Positions 1-13,233 of a stretch of DNA of 64,000 bases are shown one piece after another; position 1 is the stretch's first letter, and each line of letters begins with the position of its first letter. The position numbers were made by a program, and so were the translations under genes. Below the pieces are notes generated by a model that worked only from the letters and a program-made list of their open reading frames with translations, was not told the DNA's origin and made no database searches. This DNA comes from Rhinopithecus roxellana (taxonomy: Eukaryota; Chordata; Mammalia; Primates; Cercopithecidae): contig NC_044564.1 in NCBI RefSeq assembly GCF_007565055.1, positions 76,900,563-76,964,562 of the forward strand. Direction: 5' to 3'.

Positions 1-890
1 CTTATATTGTAAGTTTGATAACGTGCTCCTGCTTGAAATTCATTTGGAAGTCAGAAAAGAAAAAAAAACTAATGAAAAAATATTCAGAATTATAGTAAAA
101 TCCTCATATATATATATAAATGTTTATTGTGAGATTATTTATAATAACAAACGGTTTAAAAACAACTCTAAGTGAATGAATAAAATGTAAAATGGAATGC
201 CATGAAAGAATAAAATGTATATTTAGAATACTTTGCATGGCACACTGTTCATAAAACATTGCTAGGTGAACAAAGCAGGTTGCAAAATACATGATATTAA
301 CTCTATAAAAAGTAGACACAGTGAAAAACATTAACGGGACAACTAAAAGTTATTTCCAAATGAAAAGAATCCCAATGGTTTAAAAAAAATCTTTCTATCT
401 CCTAGTATTATCCAGCTTATGTATAGTTACTCATGGGTTGAACCAGAAAAATAATATATATTGAAAGAGAGACAACAAGAGAAGGGAGAGAGAAAGAGAG
501 AGAGTCAATTCATAATGGATAATGAAATATTTCAGGACATAAACACATTGATTTAATACAATGCTAATTAAGAGGGAAAAGTTAATAATTAATAATTTTT
601 ATTATATTGGAACTAGATATGAGAAAATAGAGCTTTCACTACTTGATAAAAGGTGAGAGAGGAAAATGGGAGCAACAAGAAAATTATGTCTTGTAAAGGC
701 ACAGCAGGCTGTTGAAGTACTTTATTATTTTCCAATAAGGAAGATTCCTTCTGATAAAATTATTACATATTAAATTTTATCCTTGGGGGAAATTTGTGTT
801 GACTGGAATATGAGTATTTTACTACTTATAAAGTAGTAAAAACTTGAGAAATTATGTTGGTACTTGAAGGCTTGATAAGAGCTTAACTGG
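1..890. other. AT-rich non-genic stretch, no recognised element
   Basis: No coding frame or dispersed repeat that I can name. It contains a short TA run near 107-118 and a GA-rich patch at about 469-508. The rest is AT-rich sequence without visible structure. Confidence 0.6.
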
Positions 891-1062
891 GAGTTTTCAA
901 ACATGACTGCATTGTAGAATCACCTAAGGAATTTCTAAAGTGCCTATCCCAGTCTCCTTGCTGAGATCCTAATTTGACTTCTATGTGGTTGTGTCCAAGG
1001 GTGGATATTTTGAAATGACTCCTAAGTAATCAAAATAATACAGACTGGTTTGAGAATGGCTG
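891..1062. mobile_element. MER20-like hAT-Charlie DNA transposon remnant
   Basis: The segment keeps the layout of MER20. A left end reads 'TAGAATCACCT' followed by a TTTCTAAA block, there is a central AGAT...AATT core, and a right half is roughly the inverted complement of the left, ending 'GGTTTGAGAATGGC'. MER20 is a short non-autonomous hAT-Charlie element with near-palindromic ends. The copy is strongly diverged, so the identification rests on order of blocks more than on base identity. Confidence 0.6.
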
Positions 1063-2739
1063 ATGAGAACATTCTATCATAAATTGGGATTAATTGGCAT
1101 AATAATCCTGAATGGATGAGAGCTGGAATTTAACCAAATATGCATGAAGACCCCATCTTGTTTGTAGAGTAAGTAGGTGGTCTCATGAAAATTATATTCT
1201 AACCTTAATTGGTAGTTGTGAAGAATTTGAGTAAAATGTCACTAGTCATAGTGAAATTTCAGGGTATCAGGCTAGAATTAAGATTGAGAGAGAGAAAGAA
1301 GCCATAGCCTAAATTTTGTGTAATTTTAAAAAGGTAACAGAGCCAGGTAACAATGAGAGTGATTGTCTCCTAATTAGATGACTTTCTTATTAAGGGAAGT
1401 TTTAGGAATAGACAACATGAATAACCAGGTAATTGGATTATGTCAGAATATTTTCTGATATTTGGTGAGGAGTGGGCAGGGGGATTTATAACATTAACTC
1501 TGTTAAAATCAATGTTAAATTAATATCATTTTATACTCCAAGATTAAAAGGATAGTGGAAAATTATAAAGAAAAAAAGAATTGAGAGCATTGAAAAGGTT
1601 TAGAATTAACAGTTTTCTTCGTCTCCCCCACTTTGTGAATGTCTACTGCATACAGTACCTTGTAAAAATATACACTTAATATACTCCAGCAGGAAATCTT
1701 TCTATCTTCAGAGCACCATGTGATCACGAGTCAGATGAATTTAGAGGGAAAATCATGACTAAAGATTCAGATATGTTGAATTTAAAGTGAACTTACTTTA
1801 AATTTTGTATATTCAAGGATGTTTGTATGTTCAAGGATGACTAATCTGAATACAATTTGAAACCTGAGATATGCTATTAGGGAAATAAATTTTGATGAGA
1901 GATGCTGTGGAGTTGGTAAAAGTAGTAAACCAATGTTGAACTCAGTAAGAAGAGTGCAGAACATGAGGGAAGTGAGCAGAATAGCTGGATCCTTCAGATA
2001 TATGAATAAAATACATGTGCCAAGAATTGATGGAAGGTCTTGATTTTATGAGGCATCAAGAAGACAACATTGTCCTTTGCATTATTTCATTCCCTTCACT
2101 CTGCTCTATAAACAAACAGGCAAATATCAGGCGGATGCCATGAATGAATGACAAGGCTATGAATCACTTACATCACTTGCATTTGTAGTGAAATGAGAGG
2201 CAATAAGCTAGATAGAAAGCCTGTTGAGGGTTTGGCACATTTATCCTGCATTACATAGAAATCTATTAAGTACTTAATAAGTGTTTGAAAATAAAAAAAA
2301 TTTAATTCTAACAGCATAATATGGACTCTTGATTTTGAAAAAAACAGTGAGTTATATATCTCTTTATTTTTAACATCTCCCAAACATCTACATAAAAATG
2401 AGATGCCACATAAAAATGAGATCTCAGAGAGAGAGTAAACTTAAAAGATACCCAACTTTTCTAGGAAATGCAAGAAAAATTTTCAGTCCTAAATCTTAGT
2501 GCTGAATATAAAGGTTAAATTATCCCTAAGCATCTGTTACCCTAATCTGGCCTTCAGAATGATTAGCAGAGAAAATTCATATTACCTGTGTAGTTCCAAA
2601 CACTTCAAACTCAGAATTTAAACAAGCCGTGAGTAAAGCGTCCAGTTTCATGGCAGAAGCAAACAGAACTCTTCCAGAAGGAAAAGGCAAAAGGTTGAAT
2701 AAAACAATTAAAAAGGACTGTACACAAGAGGCACAACAG
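1063..2739. other. Unassigned AT-rich sequence
   Basis: I see no gene, RNA or clear repeat. Stop codons are dense in all frames, and the longest open frames (60-71 codons) have no recognisable protein character. Confidence 0.5.
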
Positions 2740-2995
2740 TTAAATATAAGGCTAAAGAAAGGTTGAAAGTAAAAAGAAAATTAAAATGAATTTATTAGAA
2801 TTAATAAAAATTAAAATTATAGACCAGAGAGACATTAGGCAAAAGGGAGCTGGCATTGCTATGCTAATTTTAATATAAAATATATTTGAAGACATAAAAC
2901 TTTGTTGAGGTAATGAGAGTCAATTTGTGATTATAAATATTTCAATCCACTAGGAAGATACAAATTTTAAATTTGTAGAAATCTAACAATATTGC
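2740..2995 (+). mobile_element. Ancient L1M ORF2 fragment (endonuclease-RT region)
   Basis: Between about 2830 and 2975 the order of short blocks follows L1 ORF2 on the plus strand. A block equivalent to the GVAILISDKI region ('gctggcattgctatgctaat') is followed by a 'taatgagagtcaatttgtgattataaa' type block and then 'ccactaggaagatacaaa'. It is badly eroded with no open frame. Edges are approximate, and the L1M subfamily cannot be fixed by eye. Confidence 0.55.
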
Positions 2996-5900
2996 CACAA
3001 AATGAATTAAAACTTGACAGGACTGCAGAGAAAAAAGAGACTAATCTAACATCCTATTTAGAGATGTTACATACATATTTTAATAACTGATAGATCAAGT
3101 AGGAAAAAATCGCTTATAAAATATAGAAACTCCAATAATAGTCACTTGGAGAATTCTATGCCCTATTTTATTTACATAAATATAAATAATGTATTTTGAT
3201 ATTAACATCTCATTTGCAAATATTATTTCTCTATATATATATAGTCTGTGTTTCCTGCAATTGAAAATTTTCCTAAGGCTTTCAAGGAAAAAAATACTAA
3301 ACCAGGTATCCAAAGAATATATTGGGCATGTGCTAAAAGGGAAAAATTAGGCTTTTGCCAACTGAGAATCTTTTGTTTCTGAATCCTAGACCCTTAGTCC
3401 CAGGGCAGAAGAGAAGCATATTACGTGAACATTATTAAATGCTTTCAGGTGTAGTCAAAAATTCATTTTGAAAGCTTTGAAATGAAATTGAAGAGAATTC
3501 TGATAACGTTTGTTCTACATTTGACATGGCTGCTTCAAAGTATTGCAAGATATTGAAATTTGATGGCCTGTAAAAATAGCTAAGCTACATCTTTTTATTT
3601 CTTTTTAACTGAACAAAGTTGGCTTTTCCTCCCCTCGGAATTTACCTTTCTATATTTGTGGTTATGAAATTATGTGAATTAATATTTTGATGTGTGTGTG
3701 TCTGTCTCAGTGTATGATTTTATGGTGTCATCTCTATTTTTTAAGTAAGAGATTTTCTCATTTATGATGAATTGGGGCATGGACAATTAAGAACCCCCCC
3801 TTTTTAAAAAATCTCCTTTTTTTTTTTTTTTTTTTTTTGCCTTGTTCTTCCTTCTTGAGTACTTGGGCCTTGCTGACACTGCTTCTGTGACTCTTAACAA
3901 ATGATGCTTAGTGATATATTATTGCATTAATGGCTTCCAATTCTATACTTACAATTCCTTTAGCATATAAAAAGAATATGAGATTCTCATATCATTCTCC
4001 ACAAATATTAAATATTCAAGGAATGCTATATTGGAGGTATATGAATGTATGCATAAAAGGTTAACTAGCTAGAATATAACTCCCATTAGCTTAGTAAATG
4101 CAATTATTTGACCCAAGACATCTTTATTTTTCTACTCTACTGTCTGTCTTCCTAGAGCCCAAGCCAGTGCTAAGGATGAGGCCTGAAGCCATCTGACTCT
4201 TTGGTGCAAGCACTGGGGGAATTCATTCAAGAAAGTTCTTTCTTGGGCTTTAAAATCAGATGTAATGGTTAAAAGGAACTAGTGGTATCATTTGCAGAGT
4301 TATAAAAGCAGTATAAACAATGTGCAAGCACTTCAGAAAGAAGAACGAGGGAACAAAATAGGTTTTTTTTAAAAAAAAAAAGAAAAAAGTCCTTTAAATT
4401 CTTCTACGCTGTGGTTAATTATAATTGAGTGATTTTTTTCTACTTAAAAATCTTTCCTTTTAAAAAACGTTCACTCTGGTATAACTGCAACCTTATAAAA
4501 TTAATCTGTGCTTTTGTTTTTATCACAATGTCTTTTCTAATAGGTGAGTTCATCACATAAGGGGCTATACCAATATCAACATCCTGAAACAACCCTGAAT
4601 ACCCTTTTCTCTAAACAGCACACCTTCACCTGAAGACAATACACATACATGCACACACACAACTTTTACTAAATTTTGCCCTATAAACTTTTCAAATTGT
4701 ATTTTAGCTGAAAGTAAGTAACATTACCTAGAGATCTCAAAATACATCAAGTTTCACACAAAATGAATACATTTGGTATATTAATACATACATGTAAAAA
4801 TATCTACATGCAGATTTTATAAAGGCACATACATACAATTGTGCCATAAATTACATTCACTTAACACAATGGAGTGTCATAAATAGGAAGAGCAAACAAT
4901 ACCTTATTTTGTGGGTTCTACAGGAGGAGTTCCCAAATGTTTGACTGTGTATGATTTAGCATAATAAAAAATCTATGACAGTTCCACAATATTTTTTCTT
5001 AGCATGAGTTTCCTACATAAAGAAGCATAGATACTGATTCTTACACAAAGGATTTGGTGGTTGAGTGATGCCAGATGAAGCCTGTAAGAGGGTGAAGGAA
5101 GTGGAAAAAGGAATGAAGCCAAGCAGAAGTTTGGGTTCAACTGAAGGCCATAGAGAACTCTGGGAAATAAATACCACCACAAAGTTGTCACACCTTGAGA
5201 CAAAGGTCAGCCGTTTGTACTTCCAACTCAATCAGCCATTAGCTATTGCTGCCTCTTATGAGAGAACATAAATTCCTAGGCATTTCTTGGCAAAGAAGCT
5301 CCTCTGGGTGCTGGGTCATTCTCAGAAGGGGAAACTGTGAGCCATTAGCAGCTAACACTCTCAGAACTTGAGGGTACACTGCTCCATTAGAGGGCATCTG
5401 TGCAGAGCACCAGCAGTGTCTGCTACACCCACGCATTCTTCCTTTTCAGTGTGTGTGTATAGGTAGCAGCCCTTGGAAGGGGAAATGCAAATGCTACCTG
5501 GGAAAGTGCCATACTAATCAAAATTATATCCTTTTATTGTTTGTGATGTTGTAAAATAATCTATTAATAGCAAGTTCACTAACTAGGAAATGGGAACTAG
5601 GATAAACCAATGTAATACTTTATCTTGTAATTAAATGTAATACACTCTAGAGTTATATTCCTGGACTCCTTAGAGCTCCTTTTCTAACAAGACAGTAACA
5701 GCTCAAATCCTTGATCTTGAAATGGTGATAGAAAGACCTAAAGTGGCAACATCAAGTCGTCCAGGGGCTAGACCTACTGAACTGCCAAAGGAATGAGAGC
5801 TACACATGGGAGATCATTCTCAAATTCTCCTGTGTCATCTTTAGGACCTTGCAATGCACTGCATCAAACACATTTAAGAAGGATCAAAACATTTAATTTA

Positions 5901-6849
5901 ATGTATTCTTATGGAATCAAAAGTTAAAATATAGACAGTATTTAAATTTATAAAGTGACCCTTGTTAATTTTCCACTATTCCCATACTGAAAGCAAACTC
6001 TACCATAGATTAAAAAGCACTCCTATTATCCTGACGTCTTTCCCTGAAGTCTTTGGAAGACTATTATTTCTACTGGCTTATACACGTGGTAGTTTGTCTT
6101 CTGAGCTGTCTTGTACTTTTTGATGATTAGTTCATTTTTTCTTGGGATTTTTTTCTGTTAAAATTTTTTAGAGCTTTGTTGAATATGTTCTAGAATAGAT
6201 TAGCATTTACTTCTCCTGGGCACTGAGGAGCAATTTTCTGCTTAAGATTTACTGTGGAACACAATTCTACATGGGAGCCTACTTGTAGGGAAAATTTTGT
6301 CTTGATAGTTTTTTTTTTTCCTTTCTTCTACCCAATGTTAAAAGTTTCCATGCTGCTTATTATATTACAGAGGATTGTTTTATTCTAGTTCATGCTGAAC
6401 AAAATTAGGGAGTTAGCTTTGTGTAGGGTAACTCTATTAGAGTGAGTCCTAATTTTGTGTCTGTTTCAATGGGTCCTGCATATCCAAGAAAAAAAAAGCT
6501 AAAGGCCAGAGAATAAAATATATTTTCAGCTAGTCAGAAACTTCAACTCCACCTCCTTGAATTGTTGTTTTAGCTTGATTTCTATCTTTGAGTATTTCCC
6601 TTAGTTTGTGGGCAATACAATGGTCATAAATATATAAGTAAATATATATTGTATGTATTTGTATAATATATGAATATATACTTATTTATCTATACTTTAT
6701 ATAATTGTGAATATAAAATGATGATAGGGAGAAAGAGATGGATGAATAATAAAGAGTTATGTGCATGTTTTACAAAACCTTGAATATGAGGTGTAGTTTA
6801 TACTCTTCATGTAATTGATACTAATATATCAGTTACTTCAACTGCACCA
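2996..6849. other. Long stretch without gene; homopolymers and one unusual GC-richer block
   Basis: Mostly unassigned AT-rich sequence. It includes a poly-T run at about 3816-3838 and an A/T homopolymer pair at about 4364-4388. A more balanced block at about 5020-5480 holds short open frames on both strands (plus 5065-5271, minus 5239-5436) with no protein resemblance I recognise. TA-rich sequence occurs around 6630-6710. No repeat family could be assigned with confidence. Confidence 0.5.
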
Positions 6850-8350
6850 ATTATATTCACCAATCTTTTTTTCATATTTTGGTCTACTAGTTTTATTAAT
6901 GTTTAAGAGATGAGTATTTAAATATCTCCCAAAACAGCCTATAATTTTTAATATAGGTATTCAGATATATATGGTAATATTGTATTACAAGTGTTCATTA
7001 TATTAAAAATTAATTAAAGAAAAAAGGTTTCTTTGATTTTATTGTTGTTGTTAATTAGGCAACAGACTTTTCTTGTTGCATAGTAACCGGAACATATATA
7101 CATATATACACATTACGTCCATCTGCTGTCTTCTTTGCATTCATTCGATATAGAGCAATGGGAGATTAGCTCTGCATGTGAATTTCTTAACGGGACTATG
7201 GTTTTCAGCTCAGTTTACTATTCTCTTGTGCCTTTGCTTGTTTTCTATTTATTTACTCTCAAAATTCCAAATGCTGATTATCAACTGAAACTATACCAGT
7301 TAGTTGAACTTATTACATTTTTTTCTTTACTTTTTTCTTTGAATTCTAAGAAAATATTCCCAGATTGTCCTTTATAACATGTGCATTTGCTATTACATTA
7401 TTTGTATATAATTTTTTTAATTATGGTAAAGTCCCTCAGTTAAAGCTGTGGAGTATTACAAGGTAATGACTGATATACAATAACTAGTTTAGAAAAATAC
7501 TACAAATACAGATTTAAGCTATTTTGCATATACTCTATTTACTTCCCAATCCTAGATTGTCTAATATATTAAATTTATTTATCATTGGTCATTTTGTTTT
7601 TTTATAAGTTACACATCTGTTGGTGAAAATATCTTTAATTTTACTTCTTTCCCAAATGATCATTTACTTTAATACATAGTCCAAAACTTATAGTTATTAT
7701 TTCTCAGAACTTTAAAGAAAGGACCTTACCATATTCAGGTTTCTCTTAATGTTCATGAGCAATTTACTGTCAAAATAACTGTGGTTCATTGACTGATAAT
7801 CTGCTTTTTCTCTTTGATCTTTCTAAAGTTTTTTTCTTGATTTTGCTGTTTTTCATCTCTTCAGTTTTGTTCAATATTATATTACATCTGTGTATTGAAT
7901 TTTTATATAACCGTGAGTTCATTTTTTGAACTTCTATTTTGTTCTTTAAAAATATCCTGGAGCACTTTTTTAATCTTTTGATCTTTGATTGAATTTTTAG
8001 TCCTTGAATTATATCCACATTTATGTATACTCATGTTATATTCTGTAGTTGTAAATTCCGTATTTGAAGTTGTTGGAATTTAATTTTATTTGCTATTTCT
8101 GCTACCTTTTCATGATGGTGGCTTTCCACATCTATGTATTAGTTTTTGTGCTTACATTAGTAATCTTGTCTAAATCTGTGGACATTCTGAGGGGTATCAG
8201 GTAAAAATACTTTTAGGGAAAGAATTTGCACTTGTTTCTGTGAGATGCCTCATGATACTTGCAAATAAAGACAATTTTAGATTAAATTTTTACATGGTGG
8301 TTTCAGTGACCACACAGATTATATAAAATTTAAACCTGAAATTTATATAA
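6850..8350 (-). mobile_element. Probable ancient antisense L1M remnant
   Basis: The T-rich plus strand resembles the complement of an old L1. Around 6880-6940 the order 'ggtctactagttttattaatg', then a short spacer, then 'atttaaatatctccc' matches the antisense of the L1M endonuclease region that I know from better-preserved copies. The stretch at 7780-8330 (repeated 'tttgatcttt', 'tttttcatctcttcag' blocks) resembles the antisense 5' part of such elements. No frame survives. The whole span may include unrelated sequence. Confidence 0.4.
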
Positions 8351-8601
8351 AGACAGAGTATAACTACACATTTTCAGATTGGTATATTTTTGTGTTAGGA
8401 GGAGGGGGCATTTTTAATAATCAGAGCTGAGACAATGTCTAATAGGATATTTTGCAATCTCCCATTGCTAGAAGGTATGTTAGGTTTCTTTTACTCAAGC
8501 CAGTTTCCAAGAATAAAATCTTACAGAAGTATCAGCTAAAATAGTTATAACTGTAAATATAGATCAATCTGATAAACATTAAATTTATATTTTAAGTAGC
8601 T

Positions 8602-9111
8602 TTTATGGCTGCTGTAACAAATTATCATAAACCTAGTGGCTTAAGACAACATGAATTTATTATCATACAGTTCTAGAATTCAGAAGTCTGAAACTGATTT
8701 CATTGGTCTCAAAGCAAGGTGTTGGAAGAAGGCATTCATGTATGGAGGCTCTAGGGGATAATTGTTTTTCTACTTTCTAGCTCCTAGGGCCCCTCAATCT
8801 TTTGGCTCTTCCCTCTTGAAAGCCAGGAATGGCAGATTGTGTCTTCACATCTCCCCTATCTTACTCTGTCATCACAACCTCTCTAATACTGACTCACCTG
8901 CCTCCTTCCTATAAGGGCTATTGTGATTACATTGGACCCATCTGGATATTACAGAATACTATCTTGTACCAAGTTCAGCTGATTCCTTTAAGGTAAACTT
9001 AATTCCATCTACCCACTTTATTCTTTTTAGTCAAGTGACCTTACATAGTCACAGGTTTGGGAATTAGGACATGAACATAGTGGGGGGAGGGCATTATTAT
9101 GCATAACACAG
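8602..9111 (-). mobile_element. MaLR (MLT1-type) solo LTR
   Basis: Plus strand begins 'ggctgctgtaacaaattatc' and runs through 'gtggcttaagacaacatgaa' and 'cagttctagaattcagaagt' to a TTAGGACATGAACATAG segment and a terminal 'gcataacaca'. That is the reverse complement of an MLT1-like ERVL-MaLR LTR. There is no adjacent internal sequence, so it is a solo LTR left by recombination or truncation. Length of about 510 bp fits the family. Subfamily is not resolved. Confidence 0.65.
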
Positions 9112-9679
9112 TATTTATGATGAAAACAACTAAAAATAATTTTCTTGCACAGTTGTACATGACTAACTTGTAACTATTCTGTCTGAAGGATTAGTGCTTT
9201 TTAATGTTAAAAATTCTAGTCATAGTTTTCATCTGCTGCATCATAGTGACTTTCTATTCATTACAGTGTATTATATTATATAAATGAACAAATAAGATGA
9301 CCCCAAATAAATCAGATTTATTTTTCTAGTGTTGATTGCTTTAATACCTAACTATGACAGTGTACTGGCAGGATAATGTACATATTAGTCAAACTATTGC
9401 ACACATTTTGCAAAATTAACAAAGCATACAGTAAAACTTCTCTACTAAAAAATTTAGAATTTCATACTTATAATAAATCATATGCTAATAGCCAATTTAA
9501 TCTGCTGTATTATGCAACTATATCACTTTTTATCAGAAGAATCAGTAAGAAGTAATAATAAGTGATGTAAAATCAAGAATTCTTTTCAGAGCTTTGTCCT
9601 TGAAATGAGCTTCAGTTTCCTTATTTTCAAAGGCCAGAGTACTTGTATATCTGAATCCAGAATCTGGAATACAATTTCT
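9112..9679. other. Unassigned intergenic sequence
   Basis: AT-rich sequence with no gene, RNA or repeat that I can support. Confidence 0.5.
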
Positions 9680-10015
9680 TCTCCCAATTCTACTGTAAGC
9701 ATCTCAATTCCTGTCACCATAAAGTACAATAATCTCTAACTGTTCACCCATCTCCCGTCATTATCTCCTACCTTCTTTTCAACACAATAGCCCACATTAT
9801 CCTCTAGAAATGCAAGTCAGTTGCATATAATTCCTCTGTTTCAAATTTTCCAAAGATTCCAATATTTCAGGAAAAGACAAGCCAGGCTGTTTAGAGCAAC
9901 ATGATGTTTCTTCCATCTTCTACTTCTCTGACCTTGCCCCTTAAATGTTCTCTCAATCCAATCCACAAACACTGCCTTGGTTACTATTCTTCATACACAC
10001 CAGACATATTCCTAT
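9680..10015 (+). mobile_element. L2 LINE 3' fragment
   Basis: The C/T-rich plus strand follows the familiar L2 order: a TCTCC-TACCTTC-TTTTCAACACA block, 'cctctagaaatgcaagtcag', 'tcctctgtttcaaattttcc', then 'tctgaccttgccccttaaatgttctc' and 'cacaccagacatattcc'. These correspond to the L2 3' region before the RT stop and UTR. It is ancient, indel-rich and not translatable. Confidence 0.7.
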
Positions 10016-11100
10016 TTTAGGGAAGGCCAAATACAGTTAATGAGAAGCAAAGTCAAAATTAAAATTAATCTGCTCGATGATAAAAGAAGTATATTAAATT
10101 TCCTCATTTTTGCCTCGATTGTCCTCCCAACCTGCTCCTGCTTGGTCTATTTAAGAAAAATGTGTAATATACTGTTCTGAATCCCTGGCCTGCATTCTTC
10201 CTATCCCTCATATCTGTGACCATTTGATACCTACGTAGGACCATCCAGGACAGAAGTAGAAAAGTTTGAAGAGCTCTAGACTACCTCTTCGCATGTCAGC
10301 ATCAAACTCCCTTTCTTGTATTCTTGTTCCAACTTTGTATCCTAGATCTCCTAAGTGGGATTCTGCCTTATTTCTAATAATCACTTATGCCCCAGTTTTG
10401 CCTTTTGGATTCTAATTTTGGTATCGCACCCCCTGTTCTGAGGAGTGACCTCTTTCTTGCTTATTGTAACTAAGTAACTTAAGTCCTGCTCTGCATTGTG
10501 ATCACTAGAATAGAACCAAGTTTTCTTGCCAGTGAACTTTGTGAATGCCTTCCTCTTCTGTTTTACTTTCTCTTGGACCATCCATTCCTTTGGGGGACCT
10601 TCCCATAATGCTGCCACGCATTTTAGATTGTCATCTGCTGGCTGGGCAAGGCTCCTCTCAGCTCCCGTAAGTTTTTCATGTTATTCACATCCTCTTTCTT
10701 CAGTAGACAGGTCCAGTTTCTTACTTGACTCATCTTCATCTGTTTCCTTCTACTGGAATTATTGAGGCCGTTCATATCAGTTTTTCTTTCAATAAGTGCA
10801 ACAAAACAGGAAAAGCTGACATTGTTTTTCAGATTCTAAAATGTGTTGACTGACTTTTTAAAAAATAATTTAAAATGTGCTGGCTATTTTTTGTGACATT
10901 TTTAAATCTCCATTTTCAAAATATGTTGTTAGGGCATGATGCATATTATACATTTTGCAGAAATTGTGTTAAGATATAGGACTGTGTTTTTATATCAATA
11001 GAATGCACAAAGGATGCAGGTTTTTAGGTTAACCACTTTGTTATATGGTATTTCCTGAAAAGACCATCAATTGAGTCACCACCTTTCATACAATTAATGT
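10016..11100. other. Apparently unique sequence with a balanced-composition block
   Basis: The interval holds no recognisable repeat. The part at about 10190-10770 is less AT-rich than its surroundings. It carries a 78-codon minus frame (10617-10381) rich in Lys and charged residues and an overlapping 79-codon plus frame (10526-10765). Neither resembles a protein I know. It could be an old processed-pseudogene remnant, a degraded repeat or unique DNA. Confidence 0.4.
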
Positions 11101-11110
11101 GTCTTAAAAT

Positions 11111-11950
11111 TGTCTTGGCAATGCGGGCTCTTTTTTGGTTCCATATGAACTTTAAAGCAGTTTTTTCCAATTTTGTGAAGAAAGTCATTGGTAACTTGAT
11201 GGGGATGGTATTGAATCTATAAATTACCTTGGGTAGTATGGCCATTTTCACGATATTGGTTCTTCTTATCCATGAGCATGAAATGTTCTTCCATTTGTTT
11301 GTGTCCTCTTTTATTTCACTGAGCAGTGGTTTGTAGTTCTCCTTGAAGAGGTCCTTTACATCCCTTGTAAGTTGGATTCCTAGGTATTTTATTCTCTTTG
11401 AAGCAATTGTGAATGGAAGTTCATTCATGATTTGGCTCTCTGTTTGTCTGTTACTGGTGTATAACAATGCTTGTGATTTTTGCACACTGATTTTGTATCC
11501 TGAGACTTTGCTGAAGTTGCTTATCAGCTTAAGGAGATTTTGGGCTAAGACAATGGGGTTTTCTAAATATATAATCATGTCATCTGCAAACAGGGACAAT
11601 TTGACTTCTTCTTTTCCTAACCGAATACCCTTTATTTCTTTCGCTTGCCTGATTGCCCTATCCAGAACTTCCAACACTATGTTGAATAGGAGGTGTGAGA
11701 GAGGGCATCCCTGTCTTGTGCCAGTTTTCAAAGGGAATGCTTCCAGTTTTTGCCTATTCAGTATGATATTGGCTTTGGGTCTGTCATAAACAGCTCTTAT
11801 TATTTTGAGATACATTCCATCAATACCGAATTTATTGAGCATTTTTAGCATGAAAGGCTGTTGAATTTTGTCAAAGGCCTTTTCTGCATCTATTGAGATA
11901 ATCATGTGGTTTTTGTCTTTGGTTCTGTTTATATGCTGGATTATGTTTAT
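11111..11950 (-). pseudogene. L1 ORF2 reverse-transcriptase segment (inverted part)
   Basis: Reading leftward from about 11959, an open frame of some 280 L1-derived codons covers the RT palm. It has the IDAEKAFD block, the GTRQGCPLS block and the catalytic FADD motif (near 11579-11590), then the thumb region ending at a WNQKRARIAK block. Beyond 11110 the frame runs into flanking genomic DNA, so its last ~28 codons are not L1. It lacks the endonuclease domain and the C-terminus in the same orientation, and cannot make ORF2p. Confidence 0.9.
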
Positions 11951-13233
11951 TGGAACCAAAAAAGAGCCCGCATTGCCAAGACAATCCTAAGGCAAAAGAA
12001 CAAAGCTGGAAGCATCACGCTACCTGACTTCAAACTATGCTACAAGTCTACAGTAACCAAAACAGCATGGTACTGGTACCAAAACAGAGATATAGACCAA
12101 TGGAACAGAACAGAGTCCTCAGAAATAATACCACACATCTACAGCCATCTAATCTTTGACAAACCTGAGAAAAACAAGAAATGGGGAAAGGATTCCCTAT
12201 TTAATAAATGGTGCTGGGAAAATTGGCTAGCCATAAGTAGGAAGCTGAAACTGGATTCTTTCCTTACTCCTTATATGAAAATTAATTCAAGATGGATTAG
12301 AGACTTAAATGTTAGACCTAATACCATAAAAGCCCTAGAAGAAAACCTAGGTAATACCATTCAGGACATAGGCATGGACAAGGACCTCATGTCTAAAACA
12401 CCAAAAGCAATGACAACAAAAGCTAAAATTGACAAATGGGATCTATTTAAACTAAAGAGCTTCTGCACAGCAAAAGAAACTACCATGAGAGTGAACAGGC
12501 AACCTACAGAATGGGAGAAAATGTTTGCAATCTACTCATCTGACAAAGGGCTAATATCCAGAACCTACAAAAACTCAAACAAATTTACAAGAAAAAAACA
12601 AACAACCCCATCAAAAGGTGGGCAAAGGATATGAACAGACATTTCTCAAAGGAAGACATGCATACAGCCAACAGACACAAGAAAAAATGCTCATCATCAC
12701 TCGCCATCAGAGAAATGCAAATCAAAACCGCAATGAGATACCATCTCACACCAGTTAGAATGGCAATCATTAAAAAGTCAGGAAACAACAGGTGCTGGAG
12801 AGGATGTGGAGAAATAGGAACACTTTTACACTGTTGGTGGGATTGTAAACTAGTTCAACCATTATGGAAAACAGTATGGCAATTCCTCAAGGATCTAGAA
12901 CTAGAAATAGCATATGACCCAGCCATCCCATTACTGGGTATATGCCCAAAGGATTATAAATCATGCTGCTATAAAGACACATGCACACGTATGTTTACTG
13001 TGGCACTATTCACAATAGCAAAGACTTGGAATCAACCTAAATGTCCATCAGTGACGGACTGGATTAAGAAAATGTGGCACATATACACCATGGAATACTA
13101 TGCAGCCATAAAAATGGATGAGTTTGTGTCCTTTGTAGAGACATGGATGCAGCTGGAAACCATCATTCTCAGCAAACTATCGCAAGAACAGAAAACCAAA
13201 CACCGCATGTTCTCACTCATAGGTGGGGATTGA
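11951..13233 (+). pseudogene. L1 ORF2 C-terminal segment (sense part)
   Basis: Sense ORF2 coding from the WNQKRARIAK block to the natural C-terminal end. It is split into two frames: up to about 12634 in frame 2, then 12631-13233 in frame 1. The shift appears to be a 1-nt loss near 12568-12575. The second part includes the Cys-rich CWRGC...HCWWDC region typical of the ORF2p C-terminus. The first frame begins upstream at 11906 inside the inverted part, giving a chimeric 16-codon leader with no known role. Confidence 0.88.

Noticed and set aside
11024..11959. 311-codon minus-strand reverse-transcriptase frame as a functional gene
   Set aside because: It is the inverted piece of an L1 insertion. 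It lacks the endonuclease and C-terminus, and its last codons are flanking DNA beyond the target-site duplication.
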